Positions 37,641-49,539 of a stretch of DNA of 64,000 nt are shown here, piece by piece. Every line of letters starts with the position of its first letter. Position 1 is the stretch's first letter. A program made the position numbers and the translations under genes. The notes below the pieces were generated by a model. It was not told where the DNA came from. It saw only the letters and a list, made by a program, of their open reading frames with translations, and did not search any database. This stretch comes from Hyperoodon ampullatus (Eukaryota; Chordata; Mammalia; Artiodactyla; Ziphiidae): the NCBI GenBank assembly GCA_949752795.1, contig OX457061.1:124082152-124146151 (forward strand), read 5' to 3'.

Positions 37641-39359
37641 ACTTAAAAAATCAATCAATTTGCCTAATTATTGGCATGGCTTATATTTATGTTCTTTTGT
37701 GAATATATGTGAATACGTGTCTGGCTTTGCTATTTAAAGAGACAAAATTAAAATAAACAATTTAAAGCACCCATGTGACATAATACTAGACCTACTGATT
37801 GCATCCTCATTTAGGCATACAGGCAATTCATCAGGATGTACTTGGTTGGTGTCAGTGTTAGCTTCCATGGTATAAAAGTTATGCCCATCTGTCACCACAA
37901 AGATGTTGCTATGCAGCTGCCTTGGTATATGGAGAGATAACCAACAAATGACTTCGATATATCATGGCCATAAAATAGTGATCCTCTGAAGATATTTATA
38001 ATAAACTGTTAGTAATTTTTCTGTGACTGAACTGAGAGATACCACAAATGATTGATCTCAACAGTATGAAAAATAAAACATGCTTAAGAGACTAATTTTT
38101 ATTTCAAGTTTTGCTAGATAGTAGTCACTTCTCAGTGTTTTTTTCCTTTCCCAGAAGTGACCTTCTGATACCATCAATCTTTCTCTTACAGTACAGTAAG
38201 TTTGAAAGAGCTATTGATCAGTTTTTTGCAATTATGTAAAGAATAGATTGAAGTATTTACACCAGCCTACTGAGACAGTTTTTCAATTATTATATAATAT
38301 TATGAACAATCGCACCTACTTATTAAAACTTCCCAGTGAATATTTACACAATTGACCTAGTTCTCCAATCTTTCCCTGTCATTTTTTTACTGTCATGATC
38401 TTAATTATGTCTACTTCTGTTTTATTCAAATTTTAGGCATATATGCTATTGTTGTGACTTAAAAATAAGTTATATTAAATTTTAATTTGGGGAGATTTCC
38501 TACAAAGAACCATGTACCACATTTCAGGAGAAAGTTACTCTGATTGCCCCAAGTGAAGTTTGTGTTATTCTATCAGTTCACTATATACCAATAATTCATT
38601 CCTGATTATGATGATGGTATTTTACATGCTAGTTCTTGAACATGTGTAGTGAAAAATTATTTCAGCAAACCTTTTTTAAAGTTCTGAAGTACTGCTTTAA
38701 TGTATTTATTTTGCATTTTTAGTTTACATTGGGTATTTAATATTGATATGCAAATATTCTGTGTTATATACACAAAGTCAAATATGTATATTATTTTTAT
38801 ATTTGCATTCACAGTAGAAAAAATTTAAAGTATGTACGTATAATAAAATTGTAATGAAATTACCCATATGGCTACTGAAAGTGAATATTTTTAATTTCTG
38901 TTATTATTCTGAAAGAGTAATTCCATGGAAATACCAAAGCTGTTTTAATAAACATAAATGAAAGAATCTTTCCTACCAGAAAATCTATAAATACAATAAA
39001 CTTCCAATAAACAGAATAATTCTGTTCTGCATTAATGCAACTATTTCTAGAATCCCCACCAGAATACCACATATGCATTTCTTTCCTGTGTGTATAACAT
39101 GTCCTTGAATTTCTTTTTTATGTGTGATTTACCAGCTAAAGTTTTCTTTAAGGCAAGGATCACTTTGCCATCTTTGTATCCTACCATCTACCATCTAGCT
39201 TGGCCCCAAATGCTGTTTGATAATTTAAAATGAGAACTATTTTTCAATTGGCATAACCTCTAAACACTCAGAGAATAATCTTTCTTTTCCTCAAATAGAG
39301 GAAACATTTTTACTTCTCAGAGCAAAACTTTGGGGGTGCTCCTACTTGGGTTTAAATCC
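37641..39359. other. AT-rich non-coding DNA
   Basis: Mostly unrecognised. A patch at 39150-39220 ('aaggcaaggatcactttgcc', 'agcttggcccc') weakly resembles an L2 or MIR 3' end. Confidence 0.4.
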
Positions 39360-39500
39360 TAGGTTCTCTAATTATTAACTGCATCACATAGGCGAGTTAA
39401 CCTAAGATTTTTACATATATCACTTCCCTGAAGAATGCAGATGCCTAACTCATAGTAATGTTTTGAGAACTAGATATGTTATTGTTTATAAAGTAGCTTT
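39360..39500 (+). mobile_element. MIR SINE remnant
   Basis: Sense MIR order is seen: 'tgggtttaaatcctaggttc', 'attaactgcatcacatagg', 'gagttaacctaaga', 'cttccctgaagaatgcagat', 'gcctaactcatagtaatgtt'. Heavily decayed, as expected of this ancient family. Confidence 0.6.
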
Positions 39501-39778
39501 TAGGGTTTCATGATCACATGGCATTGCAAATTGGTGGTAATGATGATATTTGTGATGATTATAGTATAGTTAAATTGTAAGAAAAGAATAATAATAATAC
39601 TCAAAGAATAACCCAATATTAACGAACTTTGGAAACCTTATGCTTAACTGTATCTATCTATCTAACTATCTATGTTTTTTGGACAAATGATACTTGTTAG
39701 AAGTGGGAGCAGGTAAATGTATCAATAGTTCTGAAACTCACAACTACCATTTAGTTAGTTATTATTTTTTAATTTATT

Positions 39779-39910
39779 TCACCCACTGGGAAATTGAGAC
39801 TTTGAAACTTGCTCAATGTCATACAATTTGTAAATGATGGAACCAACATTTTCACCAAGGTTTGACTGGTTCCAAAATGTGTTTATCTCCAGATTGTACC
39901 ATGTGGCCTT
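39779..39910 (-). mobile_element. MIR SINE remnant, antisense
   Basis: Plus-strand text is the reverse of MIR: 'tgggaaattgagactttg', 'aacttgctcaatgtcatac', 'tttgtaaatgatggaacc', 'tttgactggttccaaaat'. Plus and minus frames across it are accidental. Confidence 0.65.
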
Positions 39911-40111
39911 CTTATGGATGTTGACCTTGCACAATGACGTTAACAAACTATTGATCTGTAAGAGACTCAAAAAACAGTGCTGCCTTAGAGAATATGTTAG
40001 CCCCATGTCCTTGTAGTAGTAACTATTTTTGAGACTAGTTAGTTAAATGTTATAATTTTGGTACAATTAGGCTGATCATTATTGATAGAGGAATTGTGGT
40101 TGGCAGGTATA

Positions 40112-40994
40112 GGAAAAGATACTCGACATCACTAATTATTAGAGAAATGCAAATCAAAACTACAGTGAGGTATCACCTCACACCAGTCAGAATGGCCATC
40201 AGAAAGTCTACAAATAATAAATGTTGGAGAAGGTGTGGAGATAAGGGAACCTTCCTACACTGTTGGTGGGAATGTAAATATGGAGAACAGTATGGAGGTT
40301 CCTTAAAAAACTAAAAACAGAGCTACCATATGATCCAGCCATCCCACTCCTGAGCACATATCCAGACAAAACTATAATTTGAAAAGATACATGCACCCCA
40401 ATGTTCAGAGCAGCACTATTTACAATAGCCCAGACGTGGAAACAACCCAAGCACCCATCGACAGATGATAGGCTTAAGAAGATGTGGTGCGCACACGCGC
40501 ACACACACACACACACACACACAGAGGAATATTACTGAGCCAGAAAAAAAGAATGGAATATTGCCATTTGCAGCAACACGGATGGACCTAGAGGATATTA
40601 TACTTAGTGAAGTAAGTCAGACAGAGAAAGACAAATATCAGATGATACCACTTTTATGTGGAATCTAAAAAAACTAATACAAATGAATCTTCATACAAAA
40701 CAGAAACAGACAGACATAGAAAACAAAGTTATCTTTACCAAAGGGGGAGGGCACAAATTAGGAGTATGTGATTAACAGATACAAAATACTGTACATAAAA
40801 TAAACAACAAGGATTTACTGTATAGCACAGGGAATTATGTTCAAATCTTATAATAACCTATAATGGAAAATAATCTGAAAATATATATATATATATTTCA
40901 GTTATATATATAACTGAATCACTTTGCTGTATACCTGAAACTAACACAATATTAGAAATCAACTATACTTCAATTAAAAAAGCAAATAAATTAC
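40112..40994 (+). mobile_element. 5'-truncated L1 with complete 3' end
   Basis: Late ORF2 and full 3' UTR. The frame at 40096-40314 carries '[17 protein letters not shown]' and '[11 protein letters not shown]', hallmarks of the L1 ORF2 C-terminal region. The frame at 40465-40668 has 'FAATRMDLEDIILSEVSQTE'. The UTR ends 'cttcaattaaaaaagc'. The flanks 'ggttggcaggtata' (40098-40111) and 'ggttggtagagata' (40995-41008) match at 11 of 14 bases and may be an eroded target duplication. Stops and a CA expansion break the frame. Confidence 0.85.
40489..40523. repeat. (CG/CA)n then (CA)n expansion inside L1 ORF2
   Basis: Alternating purine-pyrimidine tract: 'gcgcacacgcgc' followed by a perfect CA run, directly before the MEYY-equivalent codons ('gaggaatatta'). 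Same L1 position as the tracts at 18433 and 19151. Confidence 0.92.
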
Positions 40995-41008
40995 GGTTGG
41001 TAGAGATA

Positions 41009-42995
41009 CAGGGCAATTTTATTTGAAGCTTACACTTAGGCCTTCATGAAATAAAATCTATATGGAATAAAAAATAGAACAGGACAACTGGATGACATTT
41101 GAGTTACTAAAAATGTACAAGAAAAAGTTCTGAACAACACTGAGAAAAACCTCTCCATATCTTTAAGTGGAAAAAAATCATTATAAATATTTTACATAAA
41201 ATCTTGGGATTATAGAGCCTTTTAATGCATACTACTTGAATTTGGGAACTTGTAAAGTATGGAAAATGTGGTTTTCCCTAATTAAAAAAAAAATACCTTA
41301 GAGTCACAATTCATACAAATGCACCAGGCATTATTTTCAACTAGGTAGAATTTTATGCGTACACACAATTTAACTAGAAACAAACCACTATTTAATACAT
41401 TTTTAGTCTACTGTTATTTCAGTTCAAATTTGGTTTTGCCTGTATCTTTTATGTTAGAGGTCATTCTTTGAGGAAGAAACTATTTGCTCAGACAGTAAAA
41501 GACTCAGAAGCAAGGTGTTCACAGCTCTACTTAATGTAAATAAAAGTTCAAAGGCAGTTGTTCAAAATGGATACATATTGGGCTTTAATACATTAAAACA
41601 ATTTAGTGGATATTTTAAGGCTTAAATGACTTAAACAATTAGAACTTCTTTCTGTCATTTTATTTTAAATTTTATTTTAAAATAGTATTCCCCATAATGT
41701 AATGTTGGTAGTTTCCAAATTCACAACAAAATTAATCATACTTCTTTCAAAAATATTCTTGCTTCATTAAACTTGTATGCTTCAATGCCCATTTTTACTT
41801 CTTTTTTGAGACCTGATAGAGAAATAATTCCATATACAATTAATGATAAACTAAAATTAAGTGTAACCACTCTGCAAAAAGTTTTAAAACTGTTAGGTTC
41901 CCCATCTGATATTTTGTTACATATTTAGATTCATGAGCTAATACAGTAGCTTCAGCTACTCTGTAGATAAAATTATGATGAATATTAGTTACCCTTAAAG
42001 AAAAATCAAGAACTTGATCTATCTGAACCATAATAGAGAGGTGAAAGAGCTGGAAAAAAAATCCATCTTCTGTTTTATAGAGGTGATTTTCTTATAAAAA
42101 TATTCACCATTAACATTAGGACACTCTAAGTCAAAATATTCTATCTAGTGTTTAATCGAGAGCACTTCTGGTTTTAAAGAAAGACTCATACTTTTTTTAT
42201 TGGATCTTGCATTCATTTCCATCCTCCTTAATTTGAAAGCAACCTTCAGCTGGGCCTCCGTGAATATGATCAGATGTCTGTACTGAAGTTGTCTAGCTTA
42301 CCTCACTTATGATAGAAAGACAACACTCACAGCTTATTGATTCTGTAGGCTTACCATGATAAATCAAAATCACAAATGGTGGTGTGAATGCCAGTTTCTC
42401 TTATTACACACACACACATTTATTGCACACCTCTTCAGACAAGTCAGTGCACTAGATGTGTACTAGTGTAATAGTCTACTTTTGTCATTTTCATATTTTC
42501 TACAATGAACACATATTACATGGTAGGTCATTGAAAAGAAAAGCTCCATGAATGAGATATTATTTTAGATTCATCTTGAAGGGTATGTATGTTTGAATAT
42601 GAAAAAAGAAAGAAGACCATAGTATGGAAAATACAATGTACTGCAATTGATCTAAAGAACAAAGCAAAACACCAAGCACAGCAGTGATGTCATGCAGTTC
42701 ACTGAGACGTTATCAATTTTAAAATAACTGAATTAGCTCTTTATGATAAATTACAGGTAACTGTTACACATTAGATACCTAGAAAGCAGCCTAAAGTCAA
42801 AAGCACTGATTCCCTTTCTTAGGTTTACCATGAACAATAACCAAACAATACATTCCTGTTCTTTGTTCTAGTATCACCACACATAAAAAGATTTGTTCAG
42901 GACCTGATGTAATATACCATTATTATATTTTTCTGTTTTTCTTCACGTCACTTGTAACAAAGTTATTTAGAAAATATTTACATGATTGTTTAGTG
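41009..42995. other. AT-rich non-coding DNA
   Basis: No gene or repeat recognised apart from a short CA tract near 42408-42418. Confidence 0.45.
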
Positions 42996-43125
42996 GTCTT
43001 CCCCCTCTACCAAACTCTAAGTTCCCTGTAGACAGGGACCCTGTCCGTCTTTTCACTGCTGTGTCATCTGAGGCTTGTAAGGTGCCTAGCATATCAAGAA
43101 CGTGCAGTCACTGTTTATTTAATGG
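42996..43125 (+). mobile_element. L2 LINE 3' end remnant
   Basis: Typical L2 terminal text in order: 'aactctaagttccctgtag', 'acagggaccctgtccgtctt', 'ttcactgctgtgtcatctg', 'aggtgcctagcatatcaaga', 'cactgtttatttaatgg'. Clear match in wording and order, with expected decay. Confidence 0.7.
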
Positions 43126-44806
43126 AGGACATTAAGTCCTGACCTCTGTGTCTTTCTAGAGATCTGTAGTCCCAAATGACACGGTTCTATCCTGTCGTGG
43201 CTCAGTTCTCAGCTCCGCGGTGAGCCTCAGCTGCTTTTGGATACTGTGCTGCCTCTTGACTTAGTTGTAACAGTATTCTTGCCAACTTTGCCCACTGAAA
43301 ACATAGCATTCCCTCACTGTGAAACAGTCTAATCAGTCATCTGGCTTTTCCTTTTATAATTTCAAGCATCCTTTAATTTTTAATATTTGGGTATTGTCTT
43401 GGAAAGAAAGACTAAAGATTTTGTCTTTTTCCACTGAGTTGTATTTAGTAAAACTATTTAATCTCCTGTAGATAGAGGTGTCTCAGAAAACAGGAACCAA
43501 TTCTTCCACATGCATCCAGGGACAATGGATAGAACTTTACTGAATCCAGACTTAGGGGAAGTGTACAAATGAAGAAACTACTTGAAAATGTAAATAAAAT
43601 AAGGCAATTGTGGAGAGCAGAATAAGCTCAAAAATAAACGGTGATGCCACTTTTCGTCATTTCTCATTTTAGATACCCAGCTTCTTACAAAGATGCCTGT
43701 TTTCAAAATTACAGTATGGTTGCTATGGTAATATGCACTTCATAAATCATGTACAAAGGCTGTCTTCATTCCCACTGTGTCCCGAAATAATAAAGATTAT
43801 TAAAGTGGAGTCGCAAGAGTCTGAGGAGAGTCTGGTGAGACAGAAAAAGAGTGAAGGCTCAACCATTAAAAGGAAAATTTCAAAAGATTCCACAAAGGCC
43901 TCATTAACTGTTTGTGGTAGCCTTGGGGTCACTCAGTGATATTTTGGACTGCTTTCCGAGTCTTCTTGAGAGATAAAGTGTGGATTACCGATGATGAATT
44001 GTTCGTTGATATTTGACAGCACTGACAGTGTTCCTGTGTGATTTGGGATTATTTTCTTTCACAAGAGATGAGTGAGTTAGGATCTCTGTGTTATAATTTC
44101 ATACACAGTGTATCCCTTAAAGGATGGAGTACTTTTCCCATTTTCTCTCCACTTTAGAACCATACACAGTCCACGTCTACTTCTTCCAACATAAAAGAAA
44201 TGATTTCTACTCTCCCTTACAGTCAAAATTATTCTGACACACAGACTGGAGGTGAGCCACTCAGAGGCTCTGTAAAACGTGTCACCACCTCAGAAGTCAT
44301 TATCCTTCGTGTGCACATTTGCCTGGAGATCCTGTCTCTGTGTTTCCCGGTGATCTCTGGGGGAGCACGGCTGCAGACTGCAGCTCTTACATCCATCCTG
44401 CCAGGAGAGGCTAAAGAACCTTTCCGAGGAGACCCTGGAATATTAATAGCAGGGTGTCCTCCATTCGAGTCTTCATCCGAGGGATCCCCAGAGCAATTAA
44501 AATTGCTGCAGCCAGAACTAGAATTGGGGTTCTCTCTCAAAAGGCATTTTAATTGTATGGTTCCAAGATGGCTCTATTTTCTATCTTCCCTCGATCTACA
44601 CTATGGAATAAGGGTTGCCAAGATGTTGACAGAAACCAGCAGGGTTGACCAAAACATAACTTAAGGTCACAGGCAGTCCAGGGGTAAAGGGATTATAGAA
44701 AACTGACGACTGTCTGTTGTTTAAATTGATGCATTCTGCATCTCTATGTCAGTGATGATATAACCTGTACATGAAAAATCTTATTGGGGGAAAATCATAG
44801 GCACTT
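43126..44806. other. Non-coding DNA with two unexplained open frames
   Basis: Two plus-strand frames stand out from the background. One is at 43733-43939 (68 codons, rich in Lys, Glu and Ser: '...VESQESEESLVRQKKSEG...'). The other is at 44200-44664 (154 codons). I recognise neither protein. The second is also open for 103 codons on the opposite strand, which weakens it. No splice pattern or promoter can be defended for either. Confidence 0.35.
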
Positions 44807-44820
44807 AGCATCATATTTTT

Positions 44821-45025
44821 TTTTTTTTTTTTTGCGGTACGCGGGCCTCTCACTGCTGTGGCCTCTCCCTTTGCGGAGCACAGGCTCTGGACACGCAGGC
44901 TCAGCGGCCATGGCTCACGGGCCCAGCTGCTCCACGGCATGTGGGATCTTCCCGGACCGGGGCACGAACCCGTGTCCCCTGCATCGGCAGGTGGACTCTC
45001 AACCACTGCGCCATCAGGGAAGCCC
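44821..45025 (-). mobile_element. CHR-type SINE, short form, antisense
   Basis: Poly(T), then 'gcggtacgcgggcctctcac' through 'cgccatcagggaagccc'. The 14-base target duplication is 'agcatcatattttt' at 44807-44820 and 'agcgtcatattttt' at 45026-45039, with one difference. Confidence 0.95.
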
Positions 45026-45039
45026 AGCGTCATATTTTT

Positions 45040-47209
45040 AATGCACACATTCAAAAATTGATATTCTCTAGGATAATGGGATTTTATTTGATTCATCTGC
45101 AGATATTTAGGTAAGCACTTTTGCATTCATATATATGTTATGAATAAAATGGAGATATATAAATTAGTATGGTTATTTAACTCTTCCATTTCATTTGAGG
45201 AAAAGTGAGCTGTAGTTAGAGAACTAGCTGTATTTGAAAGAGTCCATGTCTTTATGAAAGTGGTTTTATTTTCAACAGTGGTACAAATGTCATATATGAT
45301 TATCTATTTGTTGAGATAAAAATATGTGACAATGCATGGAATTTCTTTCTGTACATGTATTCTCATAGATATCAAATGTGGATAGGTATCAGGAACTATT
45401 TTTTGATGGGTCAAAACTGACTCAAAACTTTCCTGGAGAAGTTCTTAAATAATTGATATCAAGTACAAATCATAAGAGACTCTCCACTTATAGTCTATTG
45501 TTATCAACTTGTTGTATTGTCCAGTGCATCTCTAAGTCCATTTTTCCTTCTTTATATTCAATAAAAAGTTTTAACGAACTCTAAGCAAAATTCATTTTCC
45601 TGGTAGAATAAATTACTTGTATTGAGTATTGCTTGTAGACAATTGTTTTATTTCATTATGAGAACCGATTTCTTTTGATCAAATCTTACCCATTTTGTAC
45701 ATCAGAACTATAGAATCCTAGTCTTTTGAGTTCATTAAATAACATATTTGAAGGGTTTTTTTTAAAATTGTAAACATGTTAACATATATAAGGTAATTGT
45801 ATATTCCATTATTGATGAGTACATTCTGTAAGCTGACAATTCTATGGTAACTGTAATCGTATTGTTGCTGTTTTTATTATCTTAGACGAACAATTACATT
45901 ACCAGATGAAGTGTGATATATAAATTCAGTCTTTCTTCAGTATTGTTCACCAATAGAATTTTTAGATGGGCAGAAATTATTTTGGTGCTAGCATCTCTGT
46001 TCCTGACCACATCTAGGTCTAGTATATTATGTTTTTCCTACTCCGGTGACTGGTCAGAAATATATACCACACAAGAGATTTAGGGGCTTGGTTATGCTCC
46101 CATGTAAACAGAACACTCTGGCAGATACCAGAGAAAGTATGTGCCAGGGATGATCTGTTTTAGATACTCCCCAGTATGACATGTGTTGTCAGGGTTATCT
46201 GCACTCTATAATGCTGAAATATTAAATCACGCTGGAATAAAAGGCAGGTAAACACTGTCCTAAACTTTATAATAATCAGCACTAATTTTTCTTATGTTAC
46301 CTATTTCTCTCATGATCTACCTTAGTGCTTTCCCACGAACTGAATTAATTCACTTGTCTGTGATCCTAATATGAATTTATATTTAACCCTTAAGAAAAAA
46401 GTCCTGCTCTTCTGTGCTCTGTCTGTATGGGGAGATGGGAGTCTTGGGTCCTGTTTTCAGGCTTCACTCTTAACTTGATGGATGCTTTTGAGAGGCTTAT
46501 GTTACCTCAGTGAGATTCTCTTTTCCTTTCATTAAAACCTTACTGACAACATATTTTAATCCCAGAGCTCTTAGAAATTCATTATTTATGAAGTGCTTTG
46601 TGGTATCTGGGAGAAAGATATATTATGTGTAGTGCTGCTGAAAACAATGTATACTGTATTATTTAGTACATACTGAGCTATCTGCTTTTTATGTATTATA
46701 TAAAACATCAAAATATGCATTACCTTGGGAAGACTGGAGTGGATTTAGGAAGTGCTGGATTAGCAGGCAAATGAATAGAAGTGATCCAGCAAAGTTTGCC
46801 CCACTTTGGAAATGTCTGACCATTTTTTTTCCTCCTTTAAGGAAAAACAACTTGTGTCATCAAGATGACACATTTCAAGGATAACTTGTAATGCCTAACT
46901 GAAGTTTTGCAGGTACTAGAAATGATAAAAAATAGAAAGAAATAAATTTATTTCTAACTCTACCAACCAAAGGTTACACTCAAACTCTTGTAACAGATTC
47001 ATCAAATTTTCCTAATGATATTACATTTCACATATGTGTTATGCTATCTCTGCACTCCAGTCATCAATTACATTTCCATCTAATCTGTGGAAACTCTAAC
47101 TTCTATTGATATGTCTACTGAACCTCAGTGCTGCGGTGAAAAGACTGATGATAATTATTCTTTTGCATAATAAGTCACATGCTCTTTTTTCCTAAGTGCT
47201 TCCAAAACA
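45040..47209. other. AT-rich non-coding DNA
   Basis: No exon, RNA gene or repeat family was recognised. No open frame longer than about 60 codons is present, as expected for non-coding AT-rich DNA. Confidence 0.5.
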
Positions 47210-48330
47210 TATTCTTTCTTCTTTAATTTTTTTTAAAGTTCATCAATTTTACTAGAATATGCTTTGGTGTTGATTATTCAGAGTCAGTATTCCCAGGCAC
47301 ACAGTCTTTTTAGTCAATATGTAGTTAAAATTTTTTTGTTTGTTTTATCTTCAGAATTATTTTTTAAATTATAGCTTTAGTATGCATTATATTTTCTTGC
47401 TTTGGTTTTCTTCTTCTGTGACCCTTATTATCCTATTTTCCATATGTTTAATTTCCCTGTCTATTTTAAATAGCTTGCCCATTTTCCTCTTAAATTGTTT
47501 CATCTCTTTCTTCAGTTTTTATGGTTGTTTCACATCTTCCTATCTGTTACTTTCTACCTGTCTTAAGGCGTTATTTTGTTGTTGCTGTTGTTTTGTGTTC
47601 TTTCAACGTCAGCATTCACTTCTGACATAGTTTCTGTTATTTCTAATTCTTGAGCTCTGGGACCTCAATACTCAGTCTGGTTCTGATGTGTGTTGCTCTT
47701 TCATGTTTTATATTATTTTTATTAATGTCTTTTAGTTTGTGTAAACATGGCAGGTTATAGCTTTGATCTGTTTTGTGGGCAGGTCTTTCTGGCATTTTCC
47801 CCTTGTCTGTAGGGATATTACTCTGTTCCTTATTCTTTTTACTCTTATAATAGCTTTGCATGTGGTTTGATATGTATACATTTCTTTATTTCTCGCTTTT
47901 AGGTGAAATTAGGTTTCCTGAACTTCATAACGCAGCAGGGTTCAGGAAAGCTTTTCCAAGAGGTTCTGCTGTACATTGTACAGAAATATGGTGGCTCAAT
48001 TTCTGTGAAATCCCGGTTCCCTTTCCCTCCCCAACTTTGGTCTGGACCTTCTCTTTTGTTCACTCTGTTCTCTCTGTCTGTTCTAGTCTGAATTCCCTTG
48101 CAGCAGGGACTCCTAGAGGGGGGCCTTGTCCCAGAAGGCAGCCTCTGCAGGGCAGCTCTGAGAATCAAGTCACTGGAGTGCCCCACATGCCCAGCACTTC
48201 CCACAACTGCAGGTGCCTGCACTCGCTCCCTGCTGGGTTCGAAGCCCCAGTGTCAGCTGCTCCTCCGCAGTCAGCCCTCTGAGGTATCCACTGAATTCCC
48301 CTGGGTTCTTTTGGGGTCTACTGATCTTCT
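47210..48330 (-). mobile_element. Ancient L1 5' region, antisense
   Basis: The plus strand resembles the reverse of an old L1 upstream region. It has a T-rich first half ('atatgctttggtgttgatta' at 47259, 'gtttcatctctttcttcag' near 47497) and then a GC-richer second half with 'tgaattcccttgcagcaggg' near 48089. Several overlapping frames on both strands of the GC-rich half reflect composition. The assignment is tentative. Confidence 0.4.
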
Positions 48331-48674
48331 GTCACACAGAAGATCCTTTGCTTTTCCTCTTTTCCTCCACACACAGGATTGTAACCGACTGCCTGGATTT
48401 TGGAATTGGGGGAATACCTTTTCATCTCGTTTGGTATAAATGTTGTCTGTAGATATTTTGTTTTGCTATCTCTTTGCTCTGTCAGTACTTCTGGAGAGAT
48501 GGAAAAACATACTGTTGTTGTCTTTGCTATACTCCCAGAACCCAGAGATTGTTTCAAAACAATCAATTATAATATCCATAGAGGAAAAAAAATGCACGTA
48601 ATGCATAGCTTTGTGCGTAGGTCTATAAAGTAAATACACAAGTGTTACCAGCACCCAGATAAAGAAATACTTCG

Positions 48675-48892
48675 GGGCTTCCCTGGTGGCGCAGTGGTTG
48701 AGAGTCCGCCTGCCGATGCAGGGGACACGGGTTCGAGCTCCGGTCCGGGAAGATCCCACATGCCGCGGAGCAGCTGGGCCCGTGAGCCATGGCTGCTGGG
48801 CCTGTGCATCCGGAGCCTGTGCTCCGCAACGGGAGAGGCCACAACAGTGAGAGACCCACAAACCGCAAAAAAAAAAAAAAAAAAAAAAGAAA
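48675..48892 (+). mobile_element. CHR-type SINE, short form, young
   Basis: Complete copy. The A box is 'tggcgcagtgg' (48687-48697) and the B box 'ggttcgagctc' (48730-48740), the internal RNA polymerase III promoter inherited from the tRNA ancestor. It ends in a run of about 20 A. A perfect 14-base target duplication ('aaagaaatacttcg') is at 48661-48674 and 48893-48906. The long pure tail and intact duplication suggest one of the youngest insertions here. Confidence 0.96.
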
Positions 48893-48959
48893 AAAGAAAT
48901 ACTTCGTCATCAGTCAAGGATTATTAGCATTTTCCCCCATTTTTTTCTTCTAACAATAA

Positions 48960-49376
48960 TCAGAAGTAAGAAATCAGCTTTAGTGAGCTACAGTCAAGAG
49001 GTCAGCAGGGCTGATTGCTTCTGGAGACTCTAAGGGGAGAAGGTCTCCTTGAAGCTTCCAGAGGCTGACGAGTTCCTTGACATGCAGTCCCCTCCTCCAT
49101 CTTCAAGGCCAGCATCTCTCTCTCTCCCTTTCCTCTCACCCTCCATCTCTCCTTCTGTCATCTTATATCCTTCTCAGACTCCCTCTTATAAAGGACCCTT
49201 ACGACTACCTTGGTACACCTGTATAATCCAGAATAATCTCCCCCCTCCCCAGATCCTTCATTGAATTAATCACATCTATAAAACCCCTTTTCCATGTCAG
49301 GTGACCTATTTTCAGGTTCCAGGATTGGGAAGTGAAGAGATTTGGGGAAGGAGACATTATTCAGGCTATCACAGCA
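48960..49376 (+). mobile_element. ERVL-like LTR fragment (MLT2-type, name uncertain)
   Basis: Shares an ordered set of phrases with the LTR at 55683: 'gtcagcagggctga', 'cttctggagactctaagggg', 'tcttataaaggacccttac', 'cctgtataatccagaataat' and 'aggttccaggattggg'. The first portion is missing. The family name is from memory. Confidence 0.65.
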
Positions 49377-49539
49377 CTATATATGTTCAAAAACTGCCAA
49401 ATGAATAAATATTCCCAACTAGCACATCTACTCTGAGAATATCATGCTTTATCTTTAAAAATATGAATCTTTATCCCTTATGTTCCTTTGATCTTACTTA
49501 GACATTAGTTAATATTTTCAACACTGCTTCAATTTTTTT

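Noticed and set aside
47860..48282. 140-codon plus-strand frame with several overlapping frames
   Set aside because: It lies in probable antisense L1 5' sequence and is open on both strands; no coding signature.
48687..48740. tRNA-like A and B boxes in SINE heads
   Set aside because: They mark the tRNA ancestry and internal promoter of a SINE. The head does not fold as a functional tRNA, and the same boxes occur in all copies.
48694..48927. Open frames with 'GGAVVESPPADAGDTGSCPGPG'-like peptides, recurring at 21144, 27306, 32908, 44749, 48694 and 53471
   Set aside because: These are translations of the CHR-type SINE. The same peptide recurs wherever a copy occurs and is not evidence of a gene.
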